Source of the DNA: Chloroflexota bacterium
Lineage (GTDB): Bacteria > Chloroflexota > Anaerolineae > Anaerolineales > Villigracilaceae
Assembly: GCA_026390015.1 (NCBI GenBank)
Contig: JAPLGS010000143.1
Location: 22,699 to 86,698, forward strand
Length of the DNA stretch: 64,000 bases
Direction of reading: 5' to 3'
A program made the translations under genes and the position numbers. Shown piece after piece: positions 1 through 8,522 of the stretch. Numbering within the stretch: position 1 is the first letter of the stretch; each line of letters opens with the position of its first letter. The notes under the pieces were generated by a model. It made no database searches and was not told the DNA's origin. It saw only the letters and a program-made list of their open reading frames with translations.

Positions 1-756
1 GGTCTGACCGCCGTCAACGAAGATCGCCTGCCCCGTGATAAACGAAGCCTGATCGCTGGCCAGGAAGGCGTGCACCGCCGCGATCTCGGAAGGCTCGGCA
101 AAGCGTTTCAGCGGAATTTTCTCCAGCAAGTTGGCCATAACGTTTTCAGGGATGGCCGCCGTCATGCGCGTCTTCGTGCCGCCCGGCGCGATGCAGTTGA
201 CGGCGATGTTGAAGCGCGCCCATTCCAGAGCGAGCGTTTGTGTCAGGCCGACCACGCCCGCTTTCGACGCGGCATAATTTGCCTGCCCAAAATGTCCGAT
301 CGCCGCAACTGAAGCGGTATTGACGATCCGCCCATATTTTTGTTTGATCATTTCCACGGATGCAATTTGCGCGCAGAGCCATGTGCCTTTCAAGTTGACG
401 TTCAGCACCGCGTCCCATTGTTCATCAGACATCAACTTGACCTCGCCGTCCTTGATGCGGGTGGTCAACGAGTCGCGCGTGATGCCCGCGTTGTTGATCA
501 GCACGTCAAGCCTGCCGTGTTCTTTGATGATGGTGTTGACAACATTTTGAACATCTTCGCGCACAGTAACGTTCGCCTTTATGGTTGTTACTTTGCCGCC
601 CGCCTTTTCCGCTTCTGTGATTGTTTCTGCCAGCCCAACTTCATCCATATCAATGGTCACGACCTTGGCGCCTTCTTCAAGAAAGCGCAAAACGATGGCC
701 CGTCCGATTCCATTCCCGCCGCCTGTGATCAATGCAACTTTATCTTTTAGTAACAT
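1..756 (-). CDS. SDR-family oxidoreductase (FabG/BadH-like), 3' end cut by the window edge
   Basis: Short-chain dehydrogenase/reductase, expected to oxidise or reduce a hydroxy/oxo-acyl-CoA with NAD(P). The translation has the N-terminal Rossmann motif GGGNGIGRA, the NNAG motif, a Ser followed by the catalytic YAASK, and PGG...T after it. About 252 codons are present and the reading frame runs off base 1, so only the last few residues are missing. The ATG at 756-754 follows a GGAGGG ribosome site. It is the last visible gene of the benzoyl-CoA operon. No zinc-type 6-hydroxycyclohexene-carbonyl-CoA dehydrogenase is present here, so this SDR is a candidate for that step, as the SDR BadH serves in Rhodopseudomonas. 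That role is inference; a general beta-oxidation or FabG role is equally possible. Confidence 0.85.
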   Translation of the reverse strand, partial: MLLKDKVALITGGGNGIGRAIVLRFLEEGAKVVTIDMDEVGLAETITEAEKAGGKVTTIKANVTVREDVQNVVNTIIKEHGRLDVLINNAGITRDSLTTRIKDGEVKLMSDEQWDAVLNVNLKGTWLCAQIASVEMIKQKYGRIVNTASVAAIGHFGQANYAASKAGVVGLTQTLALEWARFNIAVNCIAPGGTKTRMTAAIPENVMANLLEKIPLKRFAEPSEIAAVHAFLASDQASFITGQAIFVDGGQT

Positions 757-782
757 ACTGCCCTCCAATTTATTTTTTATGT

Positions 783-861
783 CATTGCGAGGAGCGTTCT
801 TTGCGACGAAGCAATCTCCGTATTACAAGGGGATTGCTTCGCCTTATCGGGGCTCGCAATG
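783..861. repeat. Imperfect inverted repeat (CATTGCGAG...CTCGCAATG), copy 1
   Basis: Outer arms CATTGCGAG (783-791) and CTCGCAATG (853-861) enclose inner arms CGAAGCAATCTCC (807-819) and GGGGATTGCTTCG (829-841). It fills the spacer between the MaoC gene and the SDR gene. A related copy lies at about 5876-5950. It looks like a REP/MITE-type dispersed element that could also form an mRNA hairpin. Confidence 0.7.
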
Positions 862-866
862 TCAGT

Positions 867-1316
867 TTACGATTTTGTTTTCATCAGGAGAGTCCACTCT
901 CCTTCAATGACAATTTCATCGCGTTGATTACGAACACGCACCGCAAACTTAACCACGCCGCGGTCTGGTTTTGATGTGGGTTTCCTTTCCGACACTTCCA
1001 TTTCAAGATGGATCGTGTCGCCAAATTTCACCGCGCCTTTGTAACGTGTGACCTGTTCCATCAATGCGATGGTGGTGCCTTCAAAGATGCCCATCCAATT
1101 CGCCATGCCGGTCGCCATGGCCAGGATCAATACGCCATGCGCGATCCTTTCGCCCACAGGCATTGACTTTGCAAACTCCGCGTCTGTGTGAAGTGGATTG
1201 AAATCGCCTGAGAGACTAGCGAAGTTGACTACATCCGCTTCGGTGACGGTGCGCGCTTGTGATGGGTATATGTTTCCAATTTCAAATTCATCGTAGGTGA
1301 GTCCGCGTGATGCCAT
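867..1316 (-). CDS. MaoC-like (R)-enoyl-CoA hydratase
   Basis: Single hotdog-fold MaoC domain of 149 residues, the usual length for stand-alone (R)-specific enoyl-CoA hydratases. The hydratase motif is visible as FASLSGDFNPLHTD, containing the catalytic Asp and His, followed by AHGVL. The likely substrate is a 2-enoyl-CoA of the dicarboxylic beta-oxidation that follows ring opening (for example from pimeloyl-CoA), but the substrate cannot be read from the sequence. A longer start at 1331 exists, but it would overlap the TGGAGA ribosome site at 1325-1330, so the ATG at 1316 is preferred. It lies between the dienoyl-CoA hydratase-like gene and the SDR in the same operon. Confidence 0.85.
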   Translation of the reverse strand: MASRGLTYDEFEIGNIYPSQARTVTEADVVNFASLSGDFNPLHTDAEFAKSMPVGERIAHGVLILAMATGMANWMGIFEGTTIALMEQVTRYKGAVKFGDTIHLEMEVSERKPTSKPDRGVVKFAVRVRNQRDEIVIEGEWTLLMKTKS

Positions 1317-1332
1317 AGATTTTTTCTCCAAT

Positions 1333-1365
1333 AGACCCTAAAGGTTTTGAAAACCTTTAGGGTCT
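1333..1365. repeat. Perfect 33-nt palindrome, AGACC...GGTCT family
   Basis: Arms AGACCCTAAAGGTTTT (1333-1348) and its exact reverse complement (1350-1365) flank one central base. It has the same architecture as the palindrome at 56183-56215 and a decayed one at 14024-14058. It lies between two minus-strand genes and may act as an mRNA hairpin or weak terminator. Confidence 0.75.
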
Positions 1366-1368
1366 GGT

Positions 1369-2133
1369 TTATTTATGTTTCCAAACAGCAGTTCGTTTTT
1401 CCATGAAAGCCGCCAGGCCTTCGTGCGCGTCTTCGGTTTTCATCAATTCATCCAAATAAAGTGTTTCCAATTCTGATGCCGATGAATCCCAAACGCCGAA
1501 GCCTGACTGCAAAGCCCGCTTGGTCATTGTGAGCGCGGTGCGGCTTAGGTTTGATAACTGCGTAGTCTTCTCTTGAACCCATTGCTCCAATTGGTTAACT
1601 GGGACGACAGTATTGACGAGCCCGATCTTCAATGCTTCATCGGCGGTGAGGGTGCGGCCTGTGAGGAGCACATCCGCTGCGGCGCGATAACCGATCATCA
1701 GCGGCAGTCTCATGGCGGCGATGGGTGCGAATGCGGCAAGTTGGATTTCAGGCTGACCGATCTTCGCGTTCTCCGTCATCACAGCCAGATCACAGCACAG
1801 CACCAACTCACAGCCTCCGCCCAAGGCATGACCGTGAACGACTGCCAGAGTGGGGCAGGGGAAATTCGCAAGTGCGCGGCAGGTACGGTCAAAGAGCGGA
1901 ATCATTTCGCCGACTTTATCGGGAGTGTGATCCGCAACATCGACGCCAGCCGAGAACATTTTCCCTGCGGCGCGCAGGATGAGGAGACGAATATTTTCGT
2001 CGCGCGATAACTCTGCCAGCGTTGACTCTAGTTGACTCAAGGCGGCGATGTTAAGCACGTTTAGCGGAGCCCTGTTCAAGGTTAGGGTGGCGGTGCCGTT
2101 CTTCGTCTCAACACTGATGAATGAGTCGGTCAT
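1369..2133 (-). CDS. Enoyl-CoA hydratase family, probable cyclohexa-1,5-diene-1-carbonyl-CoA hydratase
   Basis: Crotonase-fold protein of 254 residues. Visible motifs are the N-terminal PLNVL, the oxyanion-hole segments FSAGVDVADHTPD and HGHALGGGCEL, and the GQPEIQLAAFAP segment. PLNVL plus SAGVDV...HTP resembles Dch/BzdW enzymes, which add water to the dienoyl-CoA product of benzoyl-CoA reductase. The ATG at 2133 overlaps the stop codon of the upstream hydrolase (ATGA), so the two are translationally coupled. A longer reading frame upstream lies inside that gene and is rejected. The context (reductase, ring hydrolase, then this gene) supports the assignment, but another enoyl-CoA hydratase role cannot be excluded. 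Confidence 0.75.
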   Translation of the reverse strand: MTDSFISVETKNGTATLTLNRAPLNVLNIAALSQLESTLAELSRDENIRLLILRAAGKMFSAGVDVADHTPDKVGEMIPLFDRTCRALANFPCPTLAVVHGHALGGGCELVLCCDLAVMTENAKIGQPEIQLAAFAPIAAMRLPLMIGYRAAADVLLTGRTLTADEALKIGLVNTVVPVNQLEQWVQEKTTQLSNLSRTALTMTKRALQSGFGVWDSSASELETLYLDELMKTEDAHEGLAAFMEKRTAVWKHK

Positions 2134-3167
2134 TGCAATTCTGCACCACACGCGCCGCAATGAGTGAAATCTTCCGGCAGGGCTTTCGCGCCGCAAGCGG
2201 AGCAGGTCTTTTCGTATGCGCCCCAGATGAATTCACTGCTCTTGCCTTGCGCGGCGCGTTCACGCAACATGCGATAGCGCGCGGGACGTTTTTCGACGAA
2301 GGCGGTCATACCTTCAAGCGGCTCCCAGGATGTGTAGTGGATGGACAGCCAATCGCGCGCCGCTCCAATGGTTTGATGCCAGCTGAAATTTTTCCAGAAG
2401 TTGGTCTGTTCTTTTGTGAAGCGTGTGCACTCCGCGAATTTATCCACAAGTTCCTGCGCGAGTGCTTCCACCATTTCATCGAGTTTGGAGAGGTCGATGC
2501 TGTATCCATCCAACCCTTTTTGTGCCTTGGAAATTTGCTCTGGAGTGGCGTGACTAATGAACTCGCCATCTTTTTTGACGGATGGCGCGACTTCATTGAC
2601 AAGTCCCCATTCCAGCGCCTGATAGGCGGGGATGCGGCGATTCGTCATCAACATGTAGCGGGCGCGCCTGTCGCCGACAGTGATGGGCAGCCATTGAGTC
2701 CCGCCGCCCGCCGCGACGCTTCCGACGCCCGTGCCGACTTGTCCGACCCAGGCATGTTCCGCGATGATGGCCAGATCACACGCCAGGTTAGATTCATTTC
2801 CGCCGCCGACCGCCATCCCATTCAATCGCGCGATGACAGGCTTGCCTGTGTTGACGATACTTTCGATATACGCGCCGAAGAGACGCATATATTTCCAGTA
2901 GTCGTGCGGAGAACGCGTGTAGCGTTCCTGATATTCTTTGACATCCCCGCCTGTGCAAAAAGCCTTGTCGCCCGCGCCGGTGTAGACGATGACCGCTACT
3001 TCATCATCGAATGCGGCTTGACGGAAAGCCTGTGCCAGTTCCTCCAGCGCGTTGGTGCTGTAGGAGTTGTACACCTGCGGGCGGTTGATGGTGATACGCG
3101 CCACCCAATTCTTCTTTTCAAAGAGGATCTCCTTGAAGTCGGTCTTTTGTTGTTTCAATATATCCAT
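2130..3167 (-). CDS. 6-oxocyclohex-1-ene-1-carbonyl-CoA hydrolase (Oah/BamA/BzdY-like) with C-terminal zinc ribbon
   Basis: Crotonase-superfamily protein of 345 residues. Features shared with the ring-cleaving hydrolases Oah/BamA include GGDVKEYQERY, PHDYWKYMRLF, KPVIARLNGMAVGGGNE and a late IDLSKLDEMVE...KFAECT segment. These enzymes hydrate and hydrolytically open the ring of 6-oxocyclohexene-carbonyl-CoA to 3-hydroxypimelyl-CoA. The last 25 residues or so form CSACG...CGACG, a two-CxxC zinc ribbon not expected in the classical enzymes. The ATG at 3167 follows GGAG. The gene sits after the paaX-like gene and overlaps the next hydratase. Assignment rests on motif recall and neighbourhood rather than alignment. 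Confidence 0.75.
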   Translation of the reverse strand: MDILKQQKTDFKEILFEKKNWVARITINRPQVYNSYSTNALEELAQAFRQAAFDDEVAVIVYTGAGDKAFCTGGDVKEYQERYTRSPHDYWKYMRLFGAYIESIVNTGKPVIARLNGMAVGGGNESNLACDLAIIAEHAWVGQVGTGVGSVAAGGGTQWLPITVGDRRARYMLMTNRRIPAYQALEWGLVNEVAPSVKKDGEFISHATPEQISKAQKGLDGYSIDLSKLDEMVEALAQELVDKFAECTRFTKEQTNFWKNFSWHQTIGAARDWLSIHYTSWEPLEGMTAFVEKRPARYRMLRERAAQGKSSEFIWGAYEKTCSACGAKALPEDFTHCGACGAELQ

Positions 3168-3268
3168 ATTTTTTATTCTCCTTTTGTTATCTCGGTGTGA
3201 GGAGCAATCTATTTTTGCGGCAAAGCAATCACCTTGAAATACGAGACTGATTCATTCCCCGCGTGATA

Positions 3269-4111
3269 TCAACTTTTATCCTGCCCAAGCACTTCATCCA
3301 CGAATTGATTGGCGGGCTTTTCCAGTATGCTGTGATAATCATCGAACAACTGCCGCGACTTGAATCCGATCCAATCTGAGGGAAGCAATGCGGCCGGCAG
3401 ATTGGGGTCGATGCGTGGAAAATTCTGGTAGTGGTGTATCAACCAGAAGCGGCGCACAAAACAATCATCCAGAGACGGTGCATGTTTTCCATTGCTTTTA
3501 CACTCAAGAAATTCCTTTTCAAATTTTTTTAGAAACTTTTTATATTGAGTCGTCAGATTGGGCAGATCCCAACAACGTTGAACGAGCTGCTGGTCTTCCG
3601 AGAGTCCCATGTGGATCCCTGAAAATATTTCAATATGATCCTGGATGCCGAGTTCACTGCCGAGCGCGGTGATATCTGTTTTGCGATTATGCGGCGAGAT
3701 CCACGTATTCGGCGCGAGTTGTCCAAACCCGAGCCAGGGCAGTTGCGTGCGGAAGGCGTGCCGCAAGCTCCGTTTTTTCTCTGGCAACGAAAAGATCACG
3801 ATTTGCCACAGCCCATCCCATTCTTTGAGCGGAGGTTCGTAGATGCGTTTGTTTCCTTGAATGAGCAATGACCAACCGCGCGGAGTTAGTGAATACTGAC
3901 TCCGCCGTCCTTCTTTGCGGGTTGCAAGCCAGCCTTTACGCGCCATGCGCGAGAGTGTGATGCGCGCGGCGTGCTCGCCAACATCTAAATGATTCAAAAG
4001 AGAGAGCAGGCTGGAGGTCCAGATCGAGCCGCCGCGCGCCAGGATGAATTCACCGAATAACGTGAAGATCAAAAACTGGGTCCGAATGGATGGTCTTTCT
4101 GTTGTCGCCAT
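3269..4111 (-). CDS. PaaX-family transcriptional repressor
   Basis: Protein of 280 residues with an N-terminal winged helix (about residues 10-85: FTLFGEFIL, SLLNHLDVGEHAARITLSRMARKGWL, YSLTPRG) and the long PaaX C-terminal domain (WQIVIFSLPEKKRSLR, RFWLIHHYQNFPRIDP). PaaX represses phenylacetate degradation genes and is released by phenylacetyl-CoA. Here the gene is embedded between the benzoyl-CoA reductase genes and the ring hydrolase, so an aryl-CoA effector, perhaps benzoyl-CoA, is a reasonable inference. An AGGAGG site lies at 4125-4130 with a rather long gap of 13 bases to the ATG at 4111. An in-frame stop just upstream leaves no longer ATG start. Confidence 0.85.
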   Translation of the reverse strand: MATTERPSIRTQFLIFTLFGEFILARGGSIWTSSLLSLLNHLDVGEHAARITLSRMARKGWLATRKEGRRSQYSLTPRGWSLLIQGNKRIYEPPLKEWDGLWQIVIFSLPEKKRSLRHAFRTQLPWLGFGQLAPNTWISPHNRKTDITALGSELGIQDHIEIFSGIHMGLSEDQQLVQRCWDLPNLTTQYKKFLKKFEKEFLECKSNGKHAPSLDDCFVRRFWLIHHYQNFPRIDPNLPAALLPSDWIGFKSRQLFDDYHSILEKPANQFVDEVLGQDKS

Positions 4112-4220
4112 TATGATCTACGATCCTCCTGTGATTGGCTGAAGTCAAAATATGAAGGATGCTAATATTTTTTCCTTCGTGACCACGTTCAGTGCAGCTG
4201 CAGTGCGGTGGATGTTGTGT

Positions 4221-5042
4221 TTAAGAAGGCGTAGCTTTTACTACTTCTTTCTCCAATTTTTCCATGCGCCGGAAGCCCAGGATCGCCGCGCCTAAGGCGG
4301 TGACGAATTGAACCATGTCACCTTCCGCCACGTTGACGTCGGTCTTGAGCTGCTCGCGCACAACGCGTCCCATGGATTCGTAGCGCAGGATGCCGCCGAT
4401 CAAAGTGAATTCCGGGGTCAAACCGACGCGCTTGATCAATTGCGTGGAGCGGGCTACCAGCGAGACGATGGCTCCGTACATAATGTCTGAGGGGGAGGAG
4501 CCCTGTGAAAGATGGTTGATGACTTCTGACTCAGCGAACACCGCGCACACGCCTGAAATGGGTACGGCTTGCTTCGAGACAGCCGCCAGTGTGCCGATCT
4601 CTTCAGTTTTGTAGCCCATGTAACGCGCCGTCTTTTCGAGGAACGCGCCTGTGCCTGCCGCGCATTTATCATTCAAACGAAACGACTTGACCTTTCCGCC
4701 TTCAACAAGTTGGATGGCTTTCATCGTCTGCCCGCCGACATCCAAAATTGTGCGCGTGTTTGGAAAAAGAAAGTTCGCGCCGCGTGCGCTGGCGTTGATG
4801 TCGGTCACGTTGATGTCGCGGAACGTGACGAGATGCCGCCCAAAGCCAGTGGTCACCAGATAGGAACAGTCAGCCTCTTGAAGTCCCGCCAGATCGAGCG
4901 CGCTATGATACGCCTTGCGCGCGGCTTCTTCGAGTCGAAAGCCTGTACTGAGCATGGCGCGGCTGACGATCTCTTTTCCGTCACGCAGGATCACGGCCTT
5001 TGTGTACGTGGAACCAACGTCGATCCCTGTAACGTAAGTCAT
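4221..5042 (-). CDS. bzdQ: Benzoyl-CoA reductase ATPase subunit, BzdQ-like (BadF/BadG/BcrA/BcrD family)
   Basis: ASKHA-fold ATPase/electron-activation subunit of 273 residues. The phosphate-binding motif [13 protein letters not shown] is at residues 6-18. The two cysteines that help bridge a [4Fe-4S] cluster are in [12 protein letters not shown] and CAVFAESE. It should pair with the adjacent homologue to hydrolyse ATP and drive low-potential electrons to the reductase core. Azoarcus-type enzymes have two ATPase subunits of about 30 kDa, which matches here; the Thauera type has one larger. The start overlaps the stop of bzdP (ATGA at 5039-5042). The symbol is assigned by position and size, not by alignment. 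Confidence 0.8.
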   Translation of the reverse strand: MTYVTGIDVGSTYTKAVILRDGKEIVSRAMLSTGFRLEEAARKAYHSALDLAGLQEADCSYLVTTGFGRHLVTFRDINVTDINASARGANFLFPNTRTILDVGGQTMKAIQLVEGGKVKSFRLNDKCAAGTGAFLEKTARYMGYKTEEIGTLAAVSKQAVPISGVCAVFAESEVINHLSQGSSPSDIMYGAIVSLVARSTQLIKRVGLTPEFTLIGGILRYESMGRVVREQLKTDVNVAEGDMVQFVTALGAAILGFRRMEKLEKEVVKATPS

Positions 5043-5854
5043 GCAGCCTCCTTTGCGCTTGAGGGAGCGCGGCTTGAAACGATATGATCGAATGCAAATA
5101 ACGCGGCTCCGAGAGCGCCGATGTAATGCGAGTCGTCACTGATATTTAATTTGAAACCTATCGCCTGTTCGAGTGCCTTGATCACCCCCGGGTTTTTGGT
5201 GACGCCGCCTGTGAAGGTCAATTCTTCTTCGATTCCAACGCGGCGCAATAAGCCAACAGAGCGCGATGCAATGGAGAGATGCACGCCCCAAAGAATATCT
5301 TCGATCTTTTTGCCTTTGCCCAGCCACGAGAGAACTTCTGATTCAGCGAAGACTGTGCAAGTGGTGCTGATCTTGACGGGTCTTTCCGACTGCATGGCAA
5401 CGCTGCCAAGTTCGCTGAGCGGGATATCCAGCGCGGCGGCGGCGGCTCCGAGGAAGCGGCCTGTTCCAGCGGCGCATTTATCGTTCATGCAGAAATCCAG
5501 TACTTCGCCGTTCGGGCTGACGCGAATCGCTTTCGTATCCTGTCCGCCCATATCCAGCACGGTTTTTGTGTTGGGGAACATGTGCGAAGCGCCGCGCGCG
5601 TGACAGGAGATCTCCGTCACCTGCGCATTTCCAAACGTGACGCGATACCTGCCGTAGCCTGTTCCGATCACATACTCAACTTCTTCTTCCTGGATGGCGC
5701 TGTTCTTGAGCGCTTCGTCGTACGCGTTCTCAGCCGCGAGTACCACGTTTGCCCCTGTATCGATCAGGGAACGCCCGACGATTTCCCTTGCCTCATTGAT
5801 GATGATCGCTTTTGTTTGCGTCGAACCTACATCTACACCTGCGGCGTATGCCAT
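5039..5854 (-). CDS. bzdP: Benzoyl-CoA reductase ATPase subunit, BzdP-like (BadF/BadG/BcrA/BcrD family)
   Basis: Paralogue of the neighbouring ATPase, 271 residues. It has [13 protein letters not shown] at residues 6-18, [14 protein letters not shown] and CTVFAESEV, giving the same nucleotide pocket and cluster cysteines. Two distinct ATPase genes beside two large subunits separate this cluster from 2-hydroxyacyl-CoA dehydratases, which normally have a single homodimeric activator. The ATG at 5854 follows CTGGAGG. It is separated from bzdO by about 100 bases holding a repeat element, so bzdP-bzdQ may also be translated from their own processed message. Confidence 0.8.
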   Translation of the reverse strand: MAYAAGVDVGSTQTKAIIINEAREIVGRSLIDTGANVVLAAENAYDEALKNSAIQEEEVEYVIGTGYGRYRVTFGNAQVTEISCHARGASHMFPNTKTVLDMGGQDTKAIRVSPNGEVLDFCMNDKCAAGTGRFLGAAAAALDIPLSELGSVAMQSERPVKISTTCTVFAESEVLSWLGKGKKIEDILWGVHLSIASRSVGLLRRVGIEEELTFTGGVTKNPGVIKALEQAIGFKLNISDDSHYIGALGAALFAFDHIVSSRAPSSAKEAA

Positions 5855-5875
5855 AAAAACCTCCAGTATCAGTTG

Positions 5876-5950
5876 TCGTTGCGAAGAGGAAGATCTTTCC
5901 GACGAAGCAATCTCATCCTACAGGAGACTGCTTCGCTCCGCTCGCAGCGC
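5876..5950. repeat. Imperfect inverted repeat (CGTTGCGA...CTCGCAGCG), copy 2
   Basis: This matches the repeat at 783-861, with GACGAAGCAATCTC at 5901-5914 and GAGACTGCTTCGCTCC at 5923-5938. It occupies the spacer between bzdO and bzdP. A more decayed relative may lie at 3194-3256 between the paaX-like gene and the ring hydrolase. Confidence 0.65.
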
Positions 5951-5955
5951 ATTAT

Positions 5956-7251
5956 TTACGCAGTCTTGGCTGCCGTTAAGCGGCGCGATGCCAGACCTTC
6001 AAAAAAGGCATCCGCGCGATTCTTCATCTGCGCTTCAGAGACAACCCGCTTGTCCATCATGTCTGATTCAATGAAAAGACTCGGCGTGTCCGTGGCCGCC
6101 ATCATCGCGCGACGTCCGTCCGCCAGACCGGTCGAGACTGTGCGGCAGGATTTGATCGGATGGTAGATGACGCCATCCAGTTCATAATCCTTGACCATTT
6201 TAATGATCATGCGGTCATGATGGAACATGCTGTCCATTGCGTCGCGGATGCTGATCAACGCGCCTTCCGCCAAACTTTCAATGGGGCGGTTCACATCGTA
6301 TTCAAATCCCATGTTGGCGCCGCCCGAGGCGAAATTCAGATATGTGGAGTGGACGAATGCGCCGCCCCATTGTGTGAACATCTCGCTGAAGCGGCGGAAG
6401 ATGGGATAGCACGGCACGCCAACGAACGCCAGCCGATATTTTTCCTCGGTCTGTGTGCCGATGCCGCGCGCGGCTTTGTATTCCATTTCTTCCACAAGGT
6501 TCTTGAAATATTGGCTGCCCTCTTTTGTGCCGCGAAAATTATTCGAGACTCCCAGATAGGCCGTGCCATCCGTCAACGCATTGAATAACGACGGTTTACT
6601 TTTGTTAAGTTCAAGCACGCGCTTCCACCCGACATTCATATCGTTGGCATAAGCCAGAGTTTCGCGCAGGCGGTCAATGTCGAATTTCTTGCCTGATATA
6701 TTTTCGCATAAAGTGATCAATTCCCTGATCTGCGCTTCCACGTATTTGCAATCGCGCGCAAAGTCGGAACTGCCGGGTTGGAATTGTCCGCCGGCCTCGC
6801 GCGTGGCTGGCACATCCAGAACGAAAACGGGGATACCGTACATGCGCTCCCAGATCTCGGCCCATTTGACATAGGTGTTGCAGGCGTTGGTCAAGACGGT
6901 CAACGAGGGCTTGGGGATTTTCCCCATCGGGTGTTCCCTTTCGCGCAAGTGAACGCCGATATCCGCTTTGACGTATCCACAAATATCGGGCGAATATCCG
7001 TAGTCTTCGGCGACTGTCAGATATTCATCCGCGACGCGCCGCACTGCGGTTTGCAGGGCGGTGATCTCGGGAAAGACAAGCGGAAAATCGAATGTCTTCA
7101 ATAATTCCGCCATGCTGCCCATCACGAAGACATACGCCGCGCCTTGATTATTTTTCGCCGCGTCGGTTAATTCCGCAAACCATTCACGGAACAGGTTAGC
7201 CCCTTCCACGTTACCACGTCCAACGATGTCACCTTTTTTATCTTCTGTCAT
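5956..7251 (-). CDS. bzdO: Benzoyl-CoA reductase large subunit, BzdO/BcrB-like
   Basis: Protein of 431 residues in the 2-hydroxyacyl-CoA dehydratase D-component/benzoyl-CoA reductase family. In the class I enzymes, two such subunits form the core that carries a [4Fe-4S] cluster and reduces the aromatic ring. Family features include FPLVFPEI near residue 57, PKPSLTVLTNACNTYVKWAE at about residue 119, and the C-terminal DGVIYHPIKSCRTVSTG with a conserved Cys. BzdO and BcrB are about 440 residues, so this is full length. It is preceded by the smaller BzdN-like gene and followed by the ATPases, which is the order bzdN-O-P-Q. Substrate preference is inferred from the neighbours. Confidence 0.82.
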   Translation of the reverse strand: MTEDKKGDIVGRGNVEGANLFREWFAELTDAAKNNQGAAYVFVMGSMAELLKTFDFPLVFPEITALQTAVRRVADEYLTVAEDYGYSPDICGYVKADIGVHLREREHPMGKIPKPSLTVLTNACNTYVKWAEIWERMYGIPVFVLDVPATREAGGQFQPGSSDFARDCKYVEAQIRELITLCENISGKKFDIDRLRETLAYANDMNVGWKRVLELNKSKPSLFNALTDGTAYLGVSNNFRGTKEGSQYFKNLVEEMEYKAARGIGTQTEEKYRLAFVGVPCYPIFRRFSEMFTQWGGAFVHSTYLNFASGGANMGFEYDVNRPIESLAEGALISIRDAMDSMFHHDRMIIKMVKDYELDGVIYHPIKSCRTVSTGLADGRRAMMAATDTPSLFIESDMMDKRVVSEAQMKNRADAFFEGLASRRLTAAKTA

Positions 7252-7312
7252 TTTTTCACCTTTGCCAAATGATGTTGCGAAAGCGTTCTTGTTCTTTGCG
7301 GCGGAACCGACA

Positions 7313-8479
7313 TTAGCCGAACAGAATATTTTCCGTGAACGTCTCCAGTTGGATCTCCATTTGATCGAAACTGGTCATGCTTTCTTCAAATTCACTGACG
7401 AAGTAGGGGATCCCTTTTTCGTCCAGCGCTTTTGTGTAAGCCACCTGTTCTTCAAGACCAGGTTCGCACATCTTCGCGGCGGTGATGATGGCCGCCTCTG
7501 CGTGTGAATTGGCGATCCTCTCCAAAAGCATTTTTTCCTTTGGTTTGCGCGAGTCGTGCTGGACGGGACTGTAACTTGATTTCTCAAGGTACGCTTCCGC
7601 CAAATTGAACAATGGATCGCCTTCGAGTGATACGTCTTCAAGGATCCATCTCAAGCCGATCAATAGATCATCGTCCACCACGTAACAGGATTGCGAAATG
7701 GTGCGGATCAGATCAAGCGGAGGCTGTTCGCAGAAGCCGCCCTCGAAGACCACCCGAATCTTATCGTGACGTTTGATGGGTCGAGTTTCGATCAGCGGGA
7801 TCACGGCTTTGAGTATTTCATTGTGTTCCTCGCGCATGATCATCCCGCCAACGTTTGTCAATAAATAGGTTTCATAGGCCGAGATCAACCAGGGTTGCTC
7901 ACGCTTAATTGCGTATAACTGGCGCAACAGACTTCTATTTTCATTAAAGACCGAGAGGGAATTTTTCAGCGCTTCCTCCGTGACCTTGTTCCCCGTTATC
8001 ATTTCAATGTCCGCTTGTACACGCGCATACTCTTCGCACAAGTAAGTCGCGGATGCGGCGGAATTTGCGTTTTGGGGCAGGTACAGGATCTGGCACGGAT
8101 AATCGAAATTACGTCCCCAGACCGCCGCCAGATTGCGCGCCGCATCGCATATTGGATGAGTGATAAACATATCCAATTCGACTTTCTTACTCATCACAAG
8201 TTCGAGCGAGGTCTTGAGGATCGAACACAGATAGGAGCCAAAATGGGAATCTGAATGAGTACAATCGATGGCTGCGCCGCGGATTTTCAGCGGCAACATC
8301 CCGGCTGCGTGAGCGATCTCTTCTGGAAAGTAAACCTGAAAATGACCGAGAACTTTTCCCCCCGCTGCGCGCCAACGCTTCACTGTTGGAAAGTCGGCGT
8401 CTTCCACCAATTCCCGGCATTCCGCGATGACCCCATCCAATGACTGACCCTGCCACTTATTGAATAATCGTAAATCCAT
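7313..8479 (-). CDS. bzdN: Benzoyl-CoA reductase core subunit, BzdN/BcrC-like
   Basis: Protein of 388 residues, the length of BzdN/BcrC/BadD. It belongs to the same D-component family as the next gene. Visible features are [20 protein letters not shown] at about residues 44-63, [26 protein letters not shown], and a C-terminal [20 protein letters not shown]. The conserved Cys residues in SYLCSIL, HPICDA and KMCEPG are the candidate cluster ligands. The ATG at 8479 follows TTGGAGG. It is the first gene of the operon, directly behind a sigma70-like promoter. A decayed copy of its first 120 or so bases lies at 26251-26355. Confidence 0.82.
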   Translation of the reverse strand: MDLRLFNKWQGQSLDGVIAECRELVEDADFPTVKRWRAAGGKVLGHFQVYFPEEIAHAAGMLPLKIRGAAIDCTHSDSHFGSYLCSILKTSLELVMSKKVELDMFITHPICDAARNLAAVWGRNFDYPCQILYLPQNANSAASATYLCEEYARVQADIEMITGNKVTEEALKNSLSVFNENRSLLRQLYAIKREQPWLISAYETYLLTNVGGMIMREEHNEILKAVIPLIETRPIKRHDKIRVVFEGGFCEQPPLDLIRTISQSCYVVDDDLLIGLRWILEDVSLEGDPLFNLAEAYLEKSSYSPVQHDSRKPKEKMLLERIANSHAEAAIITAAKMCEPGLEEQVAYTKALDEKGIPYFVSEFEESMTSFDQMEIQLETFTENILFG

Positions 8480-8522
8480 GCAGAACCTCCAATCGTGAGG
8501 ATATTAAATGTCTGTTAAAAAC

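Noticed and set aside
2121..3200. A 359-codon open frame on the plus strand
   Set aside because: It is the antisense of the ring hydrolase gene, which has clear motifs, a ribosome site and operon context; the plus-strand product has no recognisable pattern.
4221..8479. 2-hydroxyacyl-CoA dehydratase with its activator
   Set aside because: Two different ATPase genes, the bzdN-O-P-Q order and the adjacent ring-processing genes favour benzoyl-CoA reductase; the simple dehydratases use one homodimeric activator.
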